Origin: Ilex aquifolium
Taxonomy: Eukaryota; Streptophyta; Magnoliopsida; Aquifoliales; Aquifoliaceae
NCBI GenBank assembly: GCA_951799425.1
Contig: OX637392.1
Span: 57,403,593 to 57,467,592 of the forward strand
Reading direction: 5' to 3'
DNA length: 64,000 nucleotides
The notes under the pieces are model-generated. The model did not search any database, was not told the DNA's origin, and saw nothing but the letters and a program-made list of their open reading frames with translations. Both the position numbers and the translations under genes were made by a program. Below are positions 23,532 through 35,933 of this stretch, one piece after another; position 1 is the stretch's first letter, and the number at the start of each line of letters is the position of its first letter.

Positions 23532-24539
23532 TAGTAGCAGTGGACTCAAAAATCACGTCGTATTTCATACTTAAATATTCATTAAACACAAAAAAAAAGT
23601 CAAACGGTAATATACATAGTTGAAAACCATTGCATGATAACGTCCATTGTCAATGTCACCGAAAATGTATTTTTTATATAAGCAATTAAGTTGTCGGTCT
23701 TTCATTGATCACTCATTTGATTTTCTTCTTATTTGATTGTTCACTGCACTGCACTGGACATTCACAACATCTTTCGATTTTTCTTTAGAAAGATGCAAAT
23801 GTAAATGTAAGAATGACAGCGATGACAGTTGGAACGATGATAGGATTGGTCGTTCGAGGTTTGCTATTGCCGTTGCCTGCAAAAGAATAGAAATATGCTT
23901 TGATTATGTTATGTTTCGGTATGCAATTTTTTATGTTGATCCAAAGTGAAAAGTAAATTTGTTAAGCATAATTAATTAAAATGTATTGCCCAAATAGTTC
24001 TGTGAAAGGACAATCTAATGAGAAAGGTAAATGTTTTCAGAAGAAGAGACAACGAACGAAGTAAAAAATAAAAAGAAAAAGAAATATATTGCATCTACAC
24101 CTTAACATCCAATTGATTTCTCGTGATATGAAAAAAATTACCAAACAACACCTATAAGAGTTTGTTAATTGATGCGGTCCAAATTAAGACCATCTCCAGT
24201 CCTTAATCAAATTCGTACCTAAATTTGATTTGATATAGATCTATCTAATGCACAAACCTTTTTTGTACTCAAATCTTTTTAAAGAATTTCCATGTTATCC
24301 CAATGGTGACTAATTTTTGTTTTCTTTTTTTAAATAAAATTATATTTCATTTTCCTTTTATCAAGTTCCCAATCTCCAAGAACCAAAGTTACTGGTTTTG
24401 CCGACGAGCGAGAGTTGCTTTGATCCCTTCCAATGATGTACATTTGAATTTTCTTGGTCTCTCTAGGGTGTGGATGAAGAAAACTAGGAGAAATCAAAGA
24501 AGAAAACAGATGGGTCTGTTCCACAAACACAGACAATAA

Positions 24540-24792
24540 TGTTGACTATAATTTTAACCTTTGTATATTTGTGATAAGTAAAATAAAGACAATGTAATTT
24601 AGTCTTTTGGAATAATTTTTCATACATGTATTCGATATTTTTAACATACATATAGGTTGTAAGATACATCTTGACCACTCGATTTCCTAGACCATTAACC
24701 ACATAATAAGACTCAAGACATAATCACTTGTATTCCCAATTCAACTAGATACACTTAACAACAATATATTATATAGTATTCTATTTTTAACA
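24540..24792 (-). repeat. Copia A LTR (3' LTR of the minus-strand element)
   Basis: Begins TGTTGACTATAATTTTAACC and ends TTTTTAACA; 253 bp. Confidence 0.88.
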
Positions 24793-25762
24793 CTCCCTCT
24801 TAATGTTTTGTTGTTGTATTCCCAACATGTCTCTTAGAAACTCAAACTTATCTTTAGGAAATGCTTTGGTAAAAATGTCCTCCACTTGATCTTCGGTCTT
24901 GCAATATTTGACTTGAATCTCTTCATTTTACTTCTCGAATAAAGTGATGTTTGATTGCAATGTATTTAGTTTGGCTATGATAGACGCAATTCTTTGTCAT
25001 AGTGATAGCTGATTTATTATCGCATAAAATTAGAGTTGCTTCACCTTGTTTTTCACCAATATCTTCCATGATTCTTCTAAATCAAATTGCTTGAGAAGTA
25101 GTTAATGATGCTGAAATATATTCAGCTTCAGTTGATGATTGTGCCACATTTTGTTGCTTCTTTAACACCCATGAAATTACACCGGAACCAAGTGAGAATG
25201 CATAGCCTGAAGTGCTCATCATATCGTTAATGTTTTCGGCTCAATCACTATCACAAAATTTAAGTAACTTGATATCAACATTTCTTTCAAACATAATCCC
25301 AAAATCAAGTGTTCCTTGAATATATCTCAACACTCTCTTCACTGCCCCAAAATGAATTTGGTTTGGTTTGTGCATAAATTGAGATAACAAACTTGTAGCA
25401 TACATGATATCCGACCTTGTAGCTGTCAAGTACAAAAGACTTCCAACCAAGCTTCTACAAAAAGATGTTCCAACTTCTTTAGTTCCATCATCTTTTAACA
25501 ACTTTTCATTCACAACCAAAGGTGTGGCCACCGATTCGCAATTTTTCATTCTGAATTTTTCAAGAAGAGTTTTTGCATACTTTCTTTGGCAAATAAAAAC
25601 TCCATCTTCTTGTTGATAAATTTCAATGCCCAAGAAGTAATGTAGAAGTCTCAAATCACTCATTTCATATCTTTTCATCATCTCAATTTTAAAATCTTCA
25701 ATCATTTTTTGGTCATTCCCGGTAAAAATCAAGTCATCAACATAAAGAAACAATGAGAATAA

Positions 25763-25977
25763 TGTTAAGAAATATATGATTATTTTGTTTATTAAGGGTA
25801 GACTAGTCTTTTATTCCTGTCTTTTCAGTTTCTTTTGTTTAGACTATATATAGTCTCTATGTATTTAGGTTAAACTACTTCTTGGTATTCAATAGAATTA
25901 TGCAGTATCAATGAAACCCTAGCCTCCTCTTCCTCCTTTTTTTTCTTGTTTCTTGTATTTCTCTTGATTGTTTAACA
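25763..25977 (+). repeat. Copia B 5' LTR
   Basis: 215 bp, TG...CA ends. The last 12 bp and the primer-binding site are repeated at 26051-26074, giving a doubled leader. Confidence 0.92.
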
Positions 25978-28900
25978 TGGTATCAGAGCTAAGTTTCATG
26001 GGACGAGGCTTAATCTCAAACACAGCTTACGCGGAGCTATATATAGTCTCTATTGTTTAACATGGTATCAGAGCTAAGTTTTAAGAAGGTACTTCGTTTC
26101 GTTTTTGCAATCTGGTATTTCGTGACTGTACACTGGTATTTCGATCTGGTTTTGCGATCTGTTTTTATTTGTTGTTTGATTATGGCTACTGAAAGAGATG
26201 ATTCGCTTCAGTCTGTGAGTGTGAGGTTGGATGGAAAGAACTATTTGTATTGGAGTTATGTGATGAGAAATTTTCTTAAGGGTAAAAAGATATGGGGATA
26301 TGTTAGTGGAACCTTTGTGAAACCTAAGAATACTGATGATGGTTATGCTGATTTGATAGATATCTGGGAAGCAAACAATGCAAAAATTATTACTTGGATT
26401 AACAATTATGTTGAGCATTCTATTGGTACACAGTTGACGAAGTATGAGACAACAAAGGAGGTTTGAGATCATCTGCAAAGGTTATTCACTCAATCAAATT
26501 TTGCAAAGCAGTATCAATTGGAAAATGACATACGAGTTCTTCAGCAGCAGAATATGAGTATTCAGGAGTTTTATTCTGCTATGACAGATCTTTGGGATCA
26601 ATTGGCTCTTACAGAATCGGCAGAATTAAAGGCATATGGTGCCTATATTGATCGTAAAGAGCAGCAACGATTGGTACAGTTTTTAACGGCACTTCGCAGT
26701 GATTTTGAAGGACTTAGAGGTTCAATTTTGCATCGTTCTCCACTTCCTTCTGTTGACTCAGTTGTCAGTGAGTTATTGGCTGAAGAAATACGTCTTAAGT
26801 CTTATTCTGAAAAGGTAATTCTTTCTACTTCTAATCCTTCTGTGTTAGCAGTACCTTCTAAGCCATTCTCTAATAATCAGAATAAGCCTTACACAATGGT
26901 TGCCTTCGATGAATGCAGTTTCTGTAAGCAAAAAGGTCATTGGAAGGCTCAATGTCCTAAGAAGTTGAGACAGCAGAATCAATCGCAGCAGCAATCTCAA
27001 GCTTGGAAGCCTGGCAAGCATTCACAATCTAATGCTCATAGACTACCTCAGGGTTACAAACCACCACAGTCTAATACTGCAGCAGTAGTTTCATCAGATC
27101 CTTTCATCGATCCTAGTACTTTGGCTAAGCAATTTCAGAAGTTTTTCTCCTTACAACCACAAGCTATGTCTGTTTCCTCTTCCGTAGGTCAGTTGCCTCA
27201 TAGTTCTTCAGGTAAGTCACATTCTGTATGGGTCTTGGATTCTGGTGCTTCACATCATATGTCTCCAGATTCTTCATCTTTTGCTTATGTTATGCCTTCT
27301 TCTTCTATTCCTGTTATGACTGTTGATGGAACTCCTATGCCTTTAGTAGGTGTTGGTTCTGTTGTCACACCTCACTTGTCTCTCTCTAATGTTTATCATA
27401 TTCCGAAACTCACATTAAATCATACTTCTGTTGGTCAGTTATGTGATTATGGTAATTTAGTCACTTTTTCCTCTTCTTCTTGTTATATGCAGGATCTGCA
27501 GTCTCAGAAGCTGATTGGGACAGGCCGTAGGAAGGGGGGACTATATATTTTGGATGAGTTAAAAGTGTCAGTTGCTGCTGCTGCTGCTCTAGTGTTGATT
27601 TATCTTCTTTTCGTTTGAGTTCTTCTTCTTCTAGTTTTTATTTATGGCATTCTCGTCTAGGTCATGTTTCGTCTTCTCGTTTGAGATTTTTGGCATCCAC
27701 AGGGGCCTTAGGAAATTTGCAAACTTGTGATATTTCTAATTGTAGTGGATGTAAACTGGCAAAATTTTCTGCTTTACCTTTTAATCGAAGTATTTCAATT
27801 TCTTCTTCTCCATTTGATTTGATTCATTCTGATGTATGGGGACCTTCTCCTGTTGCCACAAAAGGAGGGTCTCAATATTATGTTTCTTTTATTGATGATC
27901 ATACTCGTTATTGTTGGATTTATTTAATGAAACATCGTTCTGAATTCTTTGGGATATATACAGCCTTTCAAGCTCTTGTCAAAACTCAACATTCTGTTGT
28001 TATCAAATGTTTTAGGTGTGATTTGGGTGGGGAATACACTTCTAATGAATTTTATGAGTTGCTTGCCTTAGATGGAACTATTTACCAAACTTCGTGTACA
28101 GATACTCCTGAGCAAAATGATGTTGTTGAAAGAAAACATAGGCACATTGTTGAAACTGTTCGTTCTTTCTTGTTGTCTGCTTCTGTTCCTAGTGTGTTTT
28201 GGGGTGAAGCTGTTCTTACTGCTATAGCTTTGATTAATACAATTCCATCTTCTCATATTTCAGGTGTTTCTCCTTTCGAAAAGTTGTATGGGTATGCCCC
28301 TGATTATTCTTCTTTTACAGTTTTTGGTTGTACTTGTTTCGTTCTTCGTCCTCATGTAGAACGCAACAAGATGTCCTCTCGATATGCTATTTGTGTTTTT
28401 CTTGGTTATGGTGAAGGTAAAAAGGGGTATCGTTGTTTTGATCCAATAACTCAGAAACTTTATGTGTCTCGCCATGTTGTTTTTCTCGAGCATATACCGT
28501 TCTTTTCTATTCCATCCACTACTCATACCATCACTAGATCTGATCTTATTCGTATAGATCCTTTTTCTGATCATTCTGCAGGTATTGACACTCTACTCTC
28601 TAGCACACCTGAAGCTCCCTCTTCTTCTATGGTCCCTCAAGCTCCGTTTAAGATTGTGGATCCACCTCTACATCAATTTACACGCATTTGTAAGTCCACA
28701 AAGTTACCAGATTTTACTTATTCTTGTTATTCTTCATCTTTTACTTCCTTTTTAACTTTTATTCATTGTCTCTCTGAGCCCTCTTCCTATAAAGAGGCAA
28801 TTCTTGATCTTTTTTGACAGCAAGTTATGGATGAGGAACTTTCTGCTTTACATAAGACAGGTACTTGAGATTTGGTTCCTCTACCTCCTGGTAAGAGTGT

Positions 28901-30325
28901 TGTTGGTTGTCGTTGGGTGTAAAAGATCAAGACTAATTCTGATGAATCTGTTGAGCGATACAAAGCTAGGTTGGTTGCAAAAGTGTACTCTCAACAGTAT
29001 GGTATGGATTATGAGGAGACATTTGCTCCTGTTGCAAAAATGACTACTATTCGTACTCTTATTGCAGTTGCTTCGGATCGTCAGTGGCATATCTCTCAAC
29101 TTGATGTTAAAAATGACTTCTTGAATGGAGATCTTCAAGAAGAAGTTTATATGGCTCCCCCTCCTGGTGTTTCACATGATTATGGGTATGTTTGCAAGCT
29201 CAAGAAAGTATTATATGGTCTCAAACAAGCACCTCGTGCTTAGTTTGAGAAATTTTCTATTGTGATCTCTTCTCTTGGATTTGCTTCTAGTAGTCATGAT
29301 TCTACTCTTTTTGTTAAGTGCACTGATGCAGGTCGTATCATTCTGTCTTTATATGTTGATGACGTGATTATTACTGGTGATGATATTGATGGTATTTCAG
29401 TTTTGAAGACAGAGTTAGCTAGACAGTTTGAAATGAAGGATTTGAGTTCTCTACGATATTTCTTGGGTATTGAGGTAGTCCACTCACCCAGAGGATATCT
29501 TCTTTCTCAGTCGAAATATGTTGCAGATATTCTTAAGCGGGCTAGACTTACTGATAATAAGACTGTAGATACTCTCATTGAGGTTAACGCAAAGTATTCT
29601 TCTTCTGATGGTTTACTTTTGTCAGATCCTACTTTATACCGTACTATTGTTGGGAGTTTGGTATATCTCACTATTACTCGTCCAAATATTGCATATGTTG
29701 TTCATGTTGTTGGTCAGTTTGTTGCTTCTCCTACTACAGTTCATTGGGTAGCTGTTCTTCGTATTTTGCGGTATCTTCGGGGTACAGTTTTTCAGAGTCT
29801 TTTACTTCCATCCACCTCTTCCTTGGAGCTGCGTGCATACTCTGATACTGATCATGGCAGTGATCCCACAGATCGCAAGTCTGTTACTGGTTTCTGTATC
29901 TTTTTGGGTGATTCTCTTATTTCTTGGAAGAGCAATAAACAATCTATTGTTTCTCAATCTTCAACCGAAGCAGAATATCGTGCTCTGGCATCTACTACCA
30001 AAGAGATTGTTTGGTTACGTTGGTTACTTGCAGATATGAGAGTTTCCATTTCTCATCCCACTCTAATGTATTGTGACAACCACAGTTCTATTCAGATTGC
30101 TCACAACTCGATTTTTCATGAACGAACTAAGCACATTGAGATCGATTGTCACCTTACTCGTCATCATCTCAAGCATGGCACTATTATTTTGCCCTTTGTT
30201 TCTTCTTCTTTGCAGATTGCAGATTGCAGTTTTCTTTACCAAGTCGCATTCTATTTCCCGTTTTCGTTTTCTAGTTGGCAAACTCTCGATGCTTGTAGCT
30301 GCCGCATCGTGAGTTTGAAGGGAGA

Positions 30326-30540
30326 TGTTAAGAAATATAGGGTTATTTTGTTTATTAAGGGTAGAATAGTCTTTTATTCCTGTCTTTTCAGTTTCTTTTG
30401 TTTAGACTGTATATAGTCTCTATGTATTTAGGTTAAACTACTTCTTGGTATTCAATAGAATTATGCAGTATCAATGAAACCCTAGCCTCCTCTTCCTCTT
30501 CTTTTTTCTTGTTTCTTGTATTTCTCTTGATTGTTTAACA
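30326..30540 (+). repeat. Copia B 3' LTR
   Basis: 215 bp, same ends as the 5' copy, preceded by a polypurine tract. Confidence 0.92.
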
Positions 30541-31417
30541 AATACCGGTATTACCTTGCATTTTGATGTACAAGGTTGTCTCACTTTTACTTTTTTGAAA
30601 TCCCTTTACATTGAAATAGGAATCAATCTCACTATATCATGCTCGAGGTGCTTGTTTTAGCCCGCACAAAGCATTTTTTAGCTTGTACATTTTTTCTTCT
30701 TCACCGTTGACCGCAAAGCCTTGAGCTTGCTTTACATAAACTTCGACTTTTAACACACCATTCAAGAACGCTAATTTTACATCTAATTGATGAAGAAACT
30801 AGTCCTTTTGTGAAGCAAAAGCAATAAGAAGTCTTATTGTATCAAGTCGAGCAACCAGAGCAAAAATCTATTGGTAATCGACACCGGGTTGTTGTGAATA
30901 CCCATTTGCAACAAGCCTTGCTTTATTTTTTTAAATTGAACCATCTGGATTAAGTTTTGTTTCGTAAATCCACTTCAACCCAATTACCTCTTTATTCTTT
31001 GGCTTTTCCACCAACTCCCAAGTGCTATTTTTCTCAATCATAAAAAATTCATCTTCCATTGCTTTCTTCCAAATATCTTCTTTAATTGCTTCTTCAAAAC
31101 TTTCGAGTTCAACCACACAAAAAATGCATCTAGCATATACATCACTAAGACTTCTCATTTTCCTTGGATACAAACTTGGAGATAAAGTACTTGAACTTGT
31201 GGAAGTAGAAAGAGATGAATGAGAGTTGGGTGTTTGAGACATTTGTGATGGAACTTCAATTTCTTCATTTTCATGCTCAAAGCTTCCATAATCTTCATTT
31301 GCTACAACTACTTGATTTTGAACATTCTTCTCTTTCCAATTCCAAGAGTCATTCTCATTAAAGAGAACATCTCTACAAATAATAACTTTGTTTCTCTTCA
31401 AACTAAAGAGTCTATAA

Positions 31418-32253
31418 CAGTGTTATCATAACCGGACCGGACGGGGCGGTTCGACCGATTGGACTGTACACCGGGATCTCAACCGGTCCAGTTCTTGAAT
31501 TAGACCGCCTAGGCAATTAAATCGAAGTAAAACCGTCAAACCGGCCAATTTTGGACAAAAATCGCAAACCGGATGATTTTGTCAAACTGGACGATTCTAC
31601 TGCCATTTCTATAAAATGCCCAAAATTCCTAATTTTTCCATAAATCCAGTTGGTCCCCTTCTTCTCCACTCAATTTCTTCCTCTCTTTCTACAGTCCATT
31701 CGATCACTGCCTCCGGTCCATCCGATGTCAACACCCACTGAAATCTCTATTTATCCTCTCCACTTTGAGTCTTCTCTCTCTGCTTATGATTTGTCTGTGT
31801 GTACATTGTTTGCTTGTTGTTGCACGAACATACATCATCTTTGGGGAGTCGTGATGAGGAGGCTGATCGATTTTATCCTATCTTCATTGTTCTTGTGTTC
31901 CTGTCTTCGATGTCCAGTAGTGATCGGTTTCATGAGGAGGTGGTTTCATTGTTTCATGAGGAGGCTACTATGTGTGGATTGTTAATATTCTATTAGATTT
32001 TATAAATTGTTTAAGAAAAGAAGTGATTTGTGATTTTTTTTTTTTGTTCTTAATTTCTTGTTTGATCCATTATAGCATAAAAATATTTTTTTTGAACCTA
32101 TAATTTTTTTTTAAATATTCATCATTATTAATAATATTTATTATTTTTTTTATTATACAATCGGTTCGACCAGTTAACCCAACGGTTAAACCAGTGAATC
32201 ATTGACTCGGTCCCTTTGCTGGTTCAATGTCCGGTCCGATTCTGATAATTATG
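31418..32253. mobile_element. hAT-like non-autonomous element inside Copia A
   Basis: 8-bp target repeat GTCTATAA (31410-31417, 32254-32261). The ends CAGTGTTATCATAACCGG and the inverse of the right end, CATAATTATCAGAATCGG, are imperfect inverted repeats. The interior has CCGGTCCG-type words and a short repeated CATGAGGAGG phrase; no transposase. 836 bp. Confidence 0.75.
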
Positions 32254-34526
32254 GTCTATAACCTTTTGATTTAGAGCTATAACCCACAAAAATACATTTT
32301 TCACTACTTTCATCAAACTTGTACCTCACTTCTTTAGGAACATGTGCAAAACAAATGCACCCAAAAACCTTGAAGTGGTTCACCGACGATTTCCTTCCAC
32401 ACCAAGCATCAATTGGAGTTTGGTTTTCCAAAGCTTTTGTTGGACATCTATTCATCAAGTAAATCGTTGTGTATACCGTTTCGACCCAAAATGATTTAGG
32501 CAAACCCTTCTCATAAACCATCGATTTAGCCATCTCAACGATGATTCTATTCTTTCTTTCGGCCACTCTATTTTGTTGTGGAGTATACCCAACCGTTAAT
32601 TGTATTTCCATACTAACGTCTTCACAAAACTTATTAAATTCATTAGAGTTATACTCACTACATTTATCACTTTTTAACAACTTAATGTAGTATCTATTTT
32701 ACCTTTCAACATACTTTTGGAATTTCTTGAATACTTGAAAATTTTTGGATTTTTGTCTCATAAAATAAACCCGAGTCATTCTTGAAAAATCATCAACAAA
32801 GATTATAAAGTATTTGTTACCTCAATGAGAAAGTGTTCTTGATGGTCCCCATACATCGGTGTGAACAAACTCTAACGGTGATTTGACTCTCCAAACTTTT
32901 TCTTTTGGAAAAGGATCTCGATGATGCTGTCCAAGTGCACATCATTCACAAACTTCTTTAACTTCTTGTATAGATGGCAATCCATAAACCATGTTCTTTT
33001 GTTGTAGGATCTTCAAGATTTGAAAGTTCAAGTGCCCAAATCTTCTATGCCAATGCTAAGAATCATCAACAATTTTCATCTTCAAATAAACATTGTTTGA
33101 ATACCGAAAAATTAGAGAAATTTTTTTATTTTTCTCCATCTCAATTTTCACTCTAAATTGCTTTTTCTCCCTGCAAGCATAGATCATGCAAGAGTTGTCC
33201 TCAAACACCACGGAGTACACATGCTCTACAAGTTGACCAAACAAATTTTGTTTCAAGTCCGGTACTATCAAAACATCTTGGATGTATTTTGTTCATTTCT
33301 TTGTTTCAATAGCAATGGTTCTCTTACCTTTTGCTTGAACCATGACACCATTACCCATCCTTACTTGAGAATTAGAAGTGGTGTCCATGTTCACAAAAAT
33401 ATTATCATCACCGGTCATATGGTTACTATAACCACTATCAAGATACCATACATCGTTCATTTGCTTGACAAACATAGAAAATGTTTCCACTACTTTCTTG
33501 CTCTTTGAAAAAATTAGCTTGTTGATCATTCTTGAATCGACAATCTTTTTGCAAATGACCAAACTTTTTTCAATTTAAATATTGAGGCTTTCCACGAAAC
33601 CAACAATCTTTATCAACGTGACTTGATCTTTTACAAATTTCACATTTTTGTTGAGTGGATTCTTCATTTGATCTTCTTTCAAAATTTCCTCTTTCTCTTC
33701 CTCTAAAAGATTCACCTTTAAATTGATTGAAAATCGACGATTCATGACTTTTGGAGTCAACATTAAGCTTGGATTGAAAAACACTCTCAACAGATTTTTC
33801 AGCGTGCCTACTCAACATTTGCTCAAATGCTTTAATAGAACTCAATGAATATTGAACACCCAAAGAAGAAATATCTTTGATTTCTTCAATCACGGAACCA
33901 ATAGAATCATATTTTTCCGGGAAATTAATCAAAAAAATTTCAACAATTCTTGAGTCCAAAATTTGGTCTCCATAAGTTTTCCTTTGATTTATAATCTCCA
34001 TAAGTCTAGAGAAGAAATCATTTAAGAAATCATTCTCTTTCATTCTACTATCCTCAAAATCTCTTTTCAAGGATTGGAGTTTCACGGCTCTTACCTTTGT
34101 AGTACCATGATACTCATCTTATAAAGTGTTCCATGCTAGTTTTGATTTTGTAGCATTGATAATTCTTGGAAAAATGATATCCGTTACTCCTTGTTGAATC
34201 AAGTGAAGAGATTTTGCATCCTTCTTCTTGTTTTCCTTTAATTGGTTCATTTGAGCTGTTGTCATCTCCGTTGCCATCTCTTCGGTTGTACCTTCATATC
34301 CAATTTCAATCAAATCCCAAAGATCATAAGAGAGAAATGTAGTTTTCATCTTGACACTCCAATAATCATAATTTTCACCATCAAAGACTGAAAAAGGCGG
34401 TTGTTGTGCACTGGTAGACATGTTGATTCCACTTGCTATTTCGATCTTCTTTACTAGGAATTCGTTTGTCCAATGAAAATTTTCACGACTAGTTAGTTAG
34501 TATCAAACTAGCTCTGATACCACTTA

Positions 34527-34744
34527 CGTTGGCTATAATTTTAGCCTTTGTATATTTGTGATAAATAAAACAAAGACAATATAACTTAATCTTTTGGAAT
34601 AATTTTTCAAACATGTATTCCATATTTTCAACATACATATAGACCATTAACCACATAGCAAGACCCAAGACATAACCACTTGTATTCCCAAGTCAACTAG
34701 ATACACTTAACAACAAAATATTATCTAGTATTCTATTTTTAACA
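34527..34744 (-). repeat. Copia A LTR (5' LTR of the minus-strand element)
   Basis: 218 bp, paired with 24540-24792, which carries an extra block of about 35 bp. Confidence 0.87.
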
Positions 34745-34869
34745 AATAACACTGCAAGCAATGAGTGTATGTATAGATGGGTCTATTCATATTTGTATAG
34801 ATGTATATATAGATTCCTATACATATATGTATATATATTCCTATATGTACATTGTTTGTGACAAAATCT

Positions 34870-34929
34870 GAGAGAGAGAGAGAGAGAGAGAGAGAGAACA
34901 GTTGGCGTGGAAAGAAGAGAGAGAGAGAG
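34870..34929. repeat. GA microsatellite
   Basis: Two runs of GA dinucleotides (about 29 and 16 bp) separated by a short spacer, in the right arm of the opened MITE. Confidence 0.9.
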
Positions 34930-35240
34930 CATATTTTTGTCGTTAGATTTTTGGGACTAGGTTTTGAGTTTTCCTTGAGTTGGGTTTAAAAAAAGGTATC
35001 CCTTCATTTGGTATGGATTTGGGTATAGGACTAGAGATTATTTTTGGGTTCTTTTTATCCTAATTTAAATTTGAGTCTAAAAAAAGGGTCAGGACAGGAG
35101 ATGCTCTAACAAATAACCTAACCTATTGTCCTTAATTATTTTTTTCTCTTTTTGATATTTATTGGACTTCCTCTCCCGACGCCTCTACCACCTCAACGAC
35201 CCAACAACTCTTCTCTTTTAATCTAAAACTCTTACTTAAG

Positions 35241-35933
35241 TAGGGGTGTCCATGGATCGGGTTATCCACGGGTCCCGTCACCCGGCCAGAAAAAAATAGG
35301 CCCGAAGCCCGATAGTTGGCCCGCCCGAGCCCAATATCCTTAAAAAGAGGGCTTGGGTTTGCCCTCAAACCCATTACCTGGCCCGAAGCCCGGCCCAATA
35401 GCCCACTCGTCAAGCCCGTCCGCAAGCCCAGCCCAGCCCACCCACCCTTCATTTGAAAAAAAATTATACTTTTAGACCATTAAATTTGAAACTTTAAAAT
35501 AAATCTCCCAATATCGAAATTTGAAGTTTTAAAGATTTAGATATTACAAATAATGTATTATTTTATTTTTCATGTATTAAGCATATAAGTTTTAAATGGT
35601 AGAGTAATGCAAATGACAGATAAGTTAGTAGGTGTCAACCTAGTTGGAATTTATTCATTCTATTGGATGTAGTTCATTATTTTATTTTTATCTATTTTGA
35701 CTTTACTTTTGATTCAAAAATATAATTTACACAAATATTAAGTTACAAAAATATTCATTATTTTTAAATAAAGATGTATAAAAAAAAGCCCGCCCACAGG
35801 CCTGCCTAATAGGCTCACGGGTTGGGCTGCGGGTAGCCTATCCCTACCCGAAGCCCTGCCCGGCCCGCCCGATAACTCACTTGGGTAAGCGCTTGAGCCT
35901 ACACTACCCAGGCTTGGCCCATGGACACCCCTA
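35241..35933. mobile_element. hAT MITE with perfect 8-bp target duplication
   Basis: Terminal repeats TAGGGGTGTCCATGG and CCATGGACACCCCTA; TACTTAAG on both sides (35233-35240, 35934-35941). Subterminal regions are rich in GCCCGA and GGGC words in opposite orientations; the centre is AT-rich. 693 bp, no transposase. Confidence 0.88.

Larger units (their letters stand above)
25763..30540 (+). mobile_element. Copia LTR retrotransposon B, nested in element A
   Basis: 215-bp LTRs at 25763-25977 and 30326-30540 (TGTTAAGAAATATA...TTTAACA); flanks AATAA and AATAC form a nearly perfect 5-bp target repeat. The initiator-Met primer-binding site is 25978-25989, the purine tract (GAAGGGAGA) just before 30326. 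Order gag (about 26180-27150, CCHC knuckle near 26914), protease (DSGASHHM near 27245), integrase (about 27640-28400), reverse transcriptase (about 28880-29700, YVDD near 29355), RNase H (about 29825-30250): the Copia order. The gene region is mostly readable but broken, with about five interruptions. The LTRs differ at about 6 of 215 sites by eye, so perhaps one to a few million years old at usual plant rates. Confidence 0.93.
24540..34744 (-). mobile_element. Copia LTR retrotransposon A, broken, host of two other elements
   Basis: LTRs at 24540-24792 and 34527-34744; perfect 5-bp target repeat AATAA (24535-24539, 34745-34749). A primer-binding site complementary to initiator Met tRNA (TGGTATCAGAGC, minus) is at 34511-34522. 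Parts in order on the minus strand: gag with a CCHC knuckle (about 34420-33570), protease (about 33450), integrase (about 32680-32270), reverse transcriptase in two parts (about 31400-30560 and 25760-25400), then RNase H remnants. Net length is about 4.6 kb without the inserts. It is a fossil with at least six breaks besides the two insertions. The LTRs differ at roughly 18 of 218 aligned sites by eye, so it is clearly older than element B. Confidence 0.88.
24188..35106. mobile_element. Tourist-like MITE, opened by a Copia insertion
   Basis: Left end GACCATCTCCAGTCCT and right end inverse GAGCATCTCCTGTCCT, flanked by TAA (24185-24187, 35107-35109). Without the Copia element it is about 0.71 kb. 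The intron near 48527-48570 resembles the empty site. Confidence 0.6.

Noticed and set aside
23737-23949. 70-codon plus frame shared with 2900-3169, considered as a conserved small gene
   Set aside because: Both are antisense to the duplicated CRK membrane exon; identity reflects the segmental duplication.
34511-34522. tRNA-like sequence TGGTATCAGAGC here and at 25978-25989
   Set aside because: These are retrotransposon primer-binding sites matching the 3' end of initiator Met tRNA, not tRNA genes; no cloverleaf is present.
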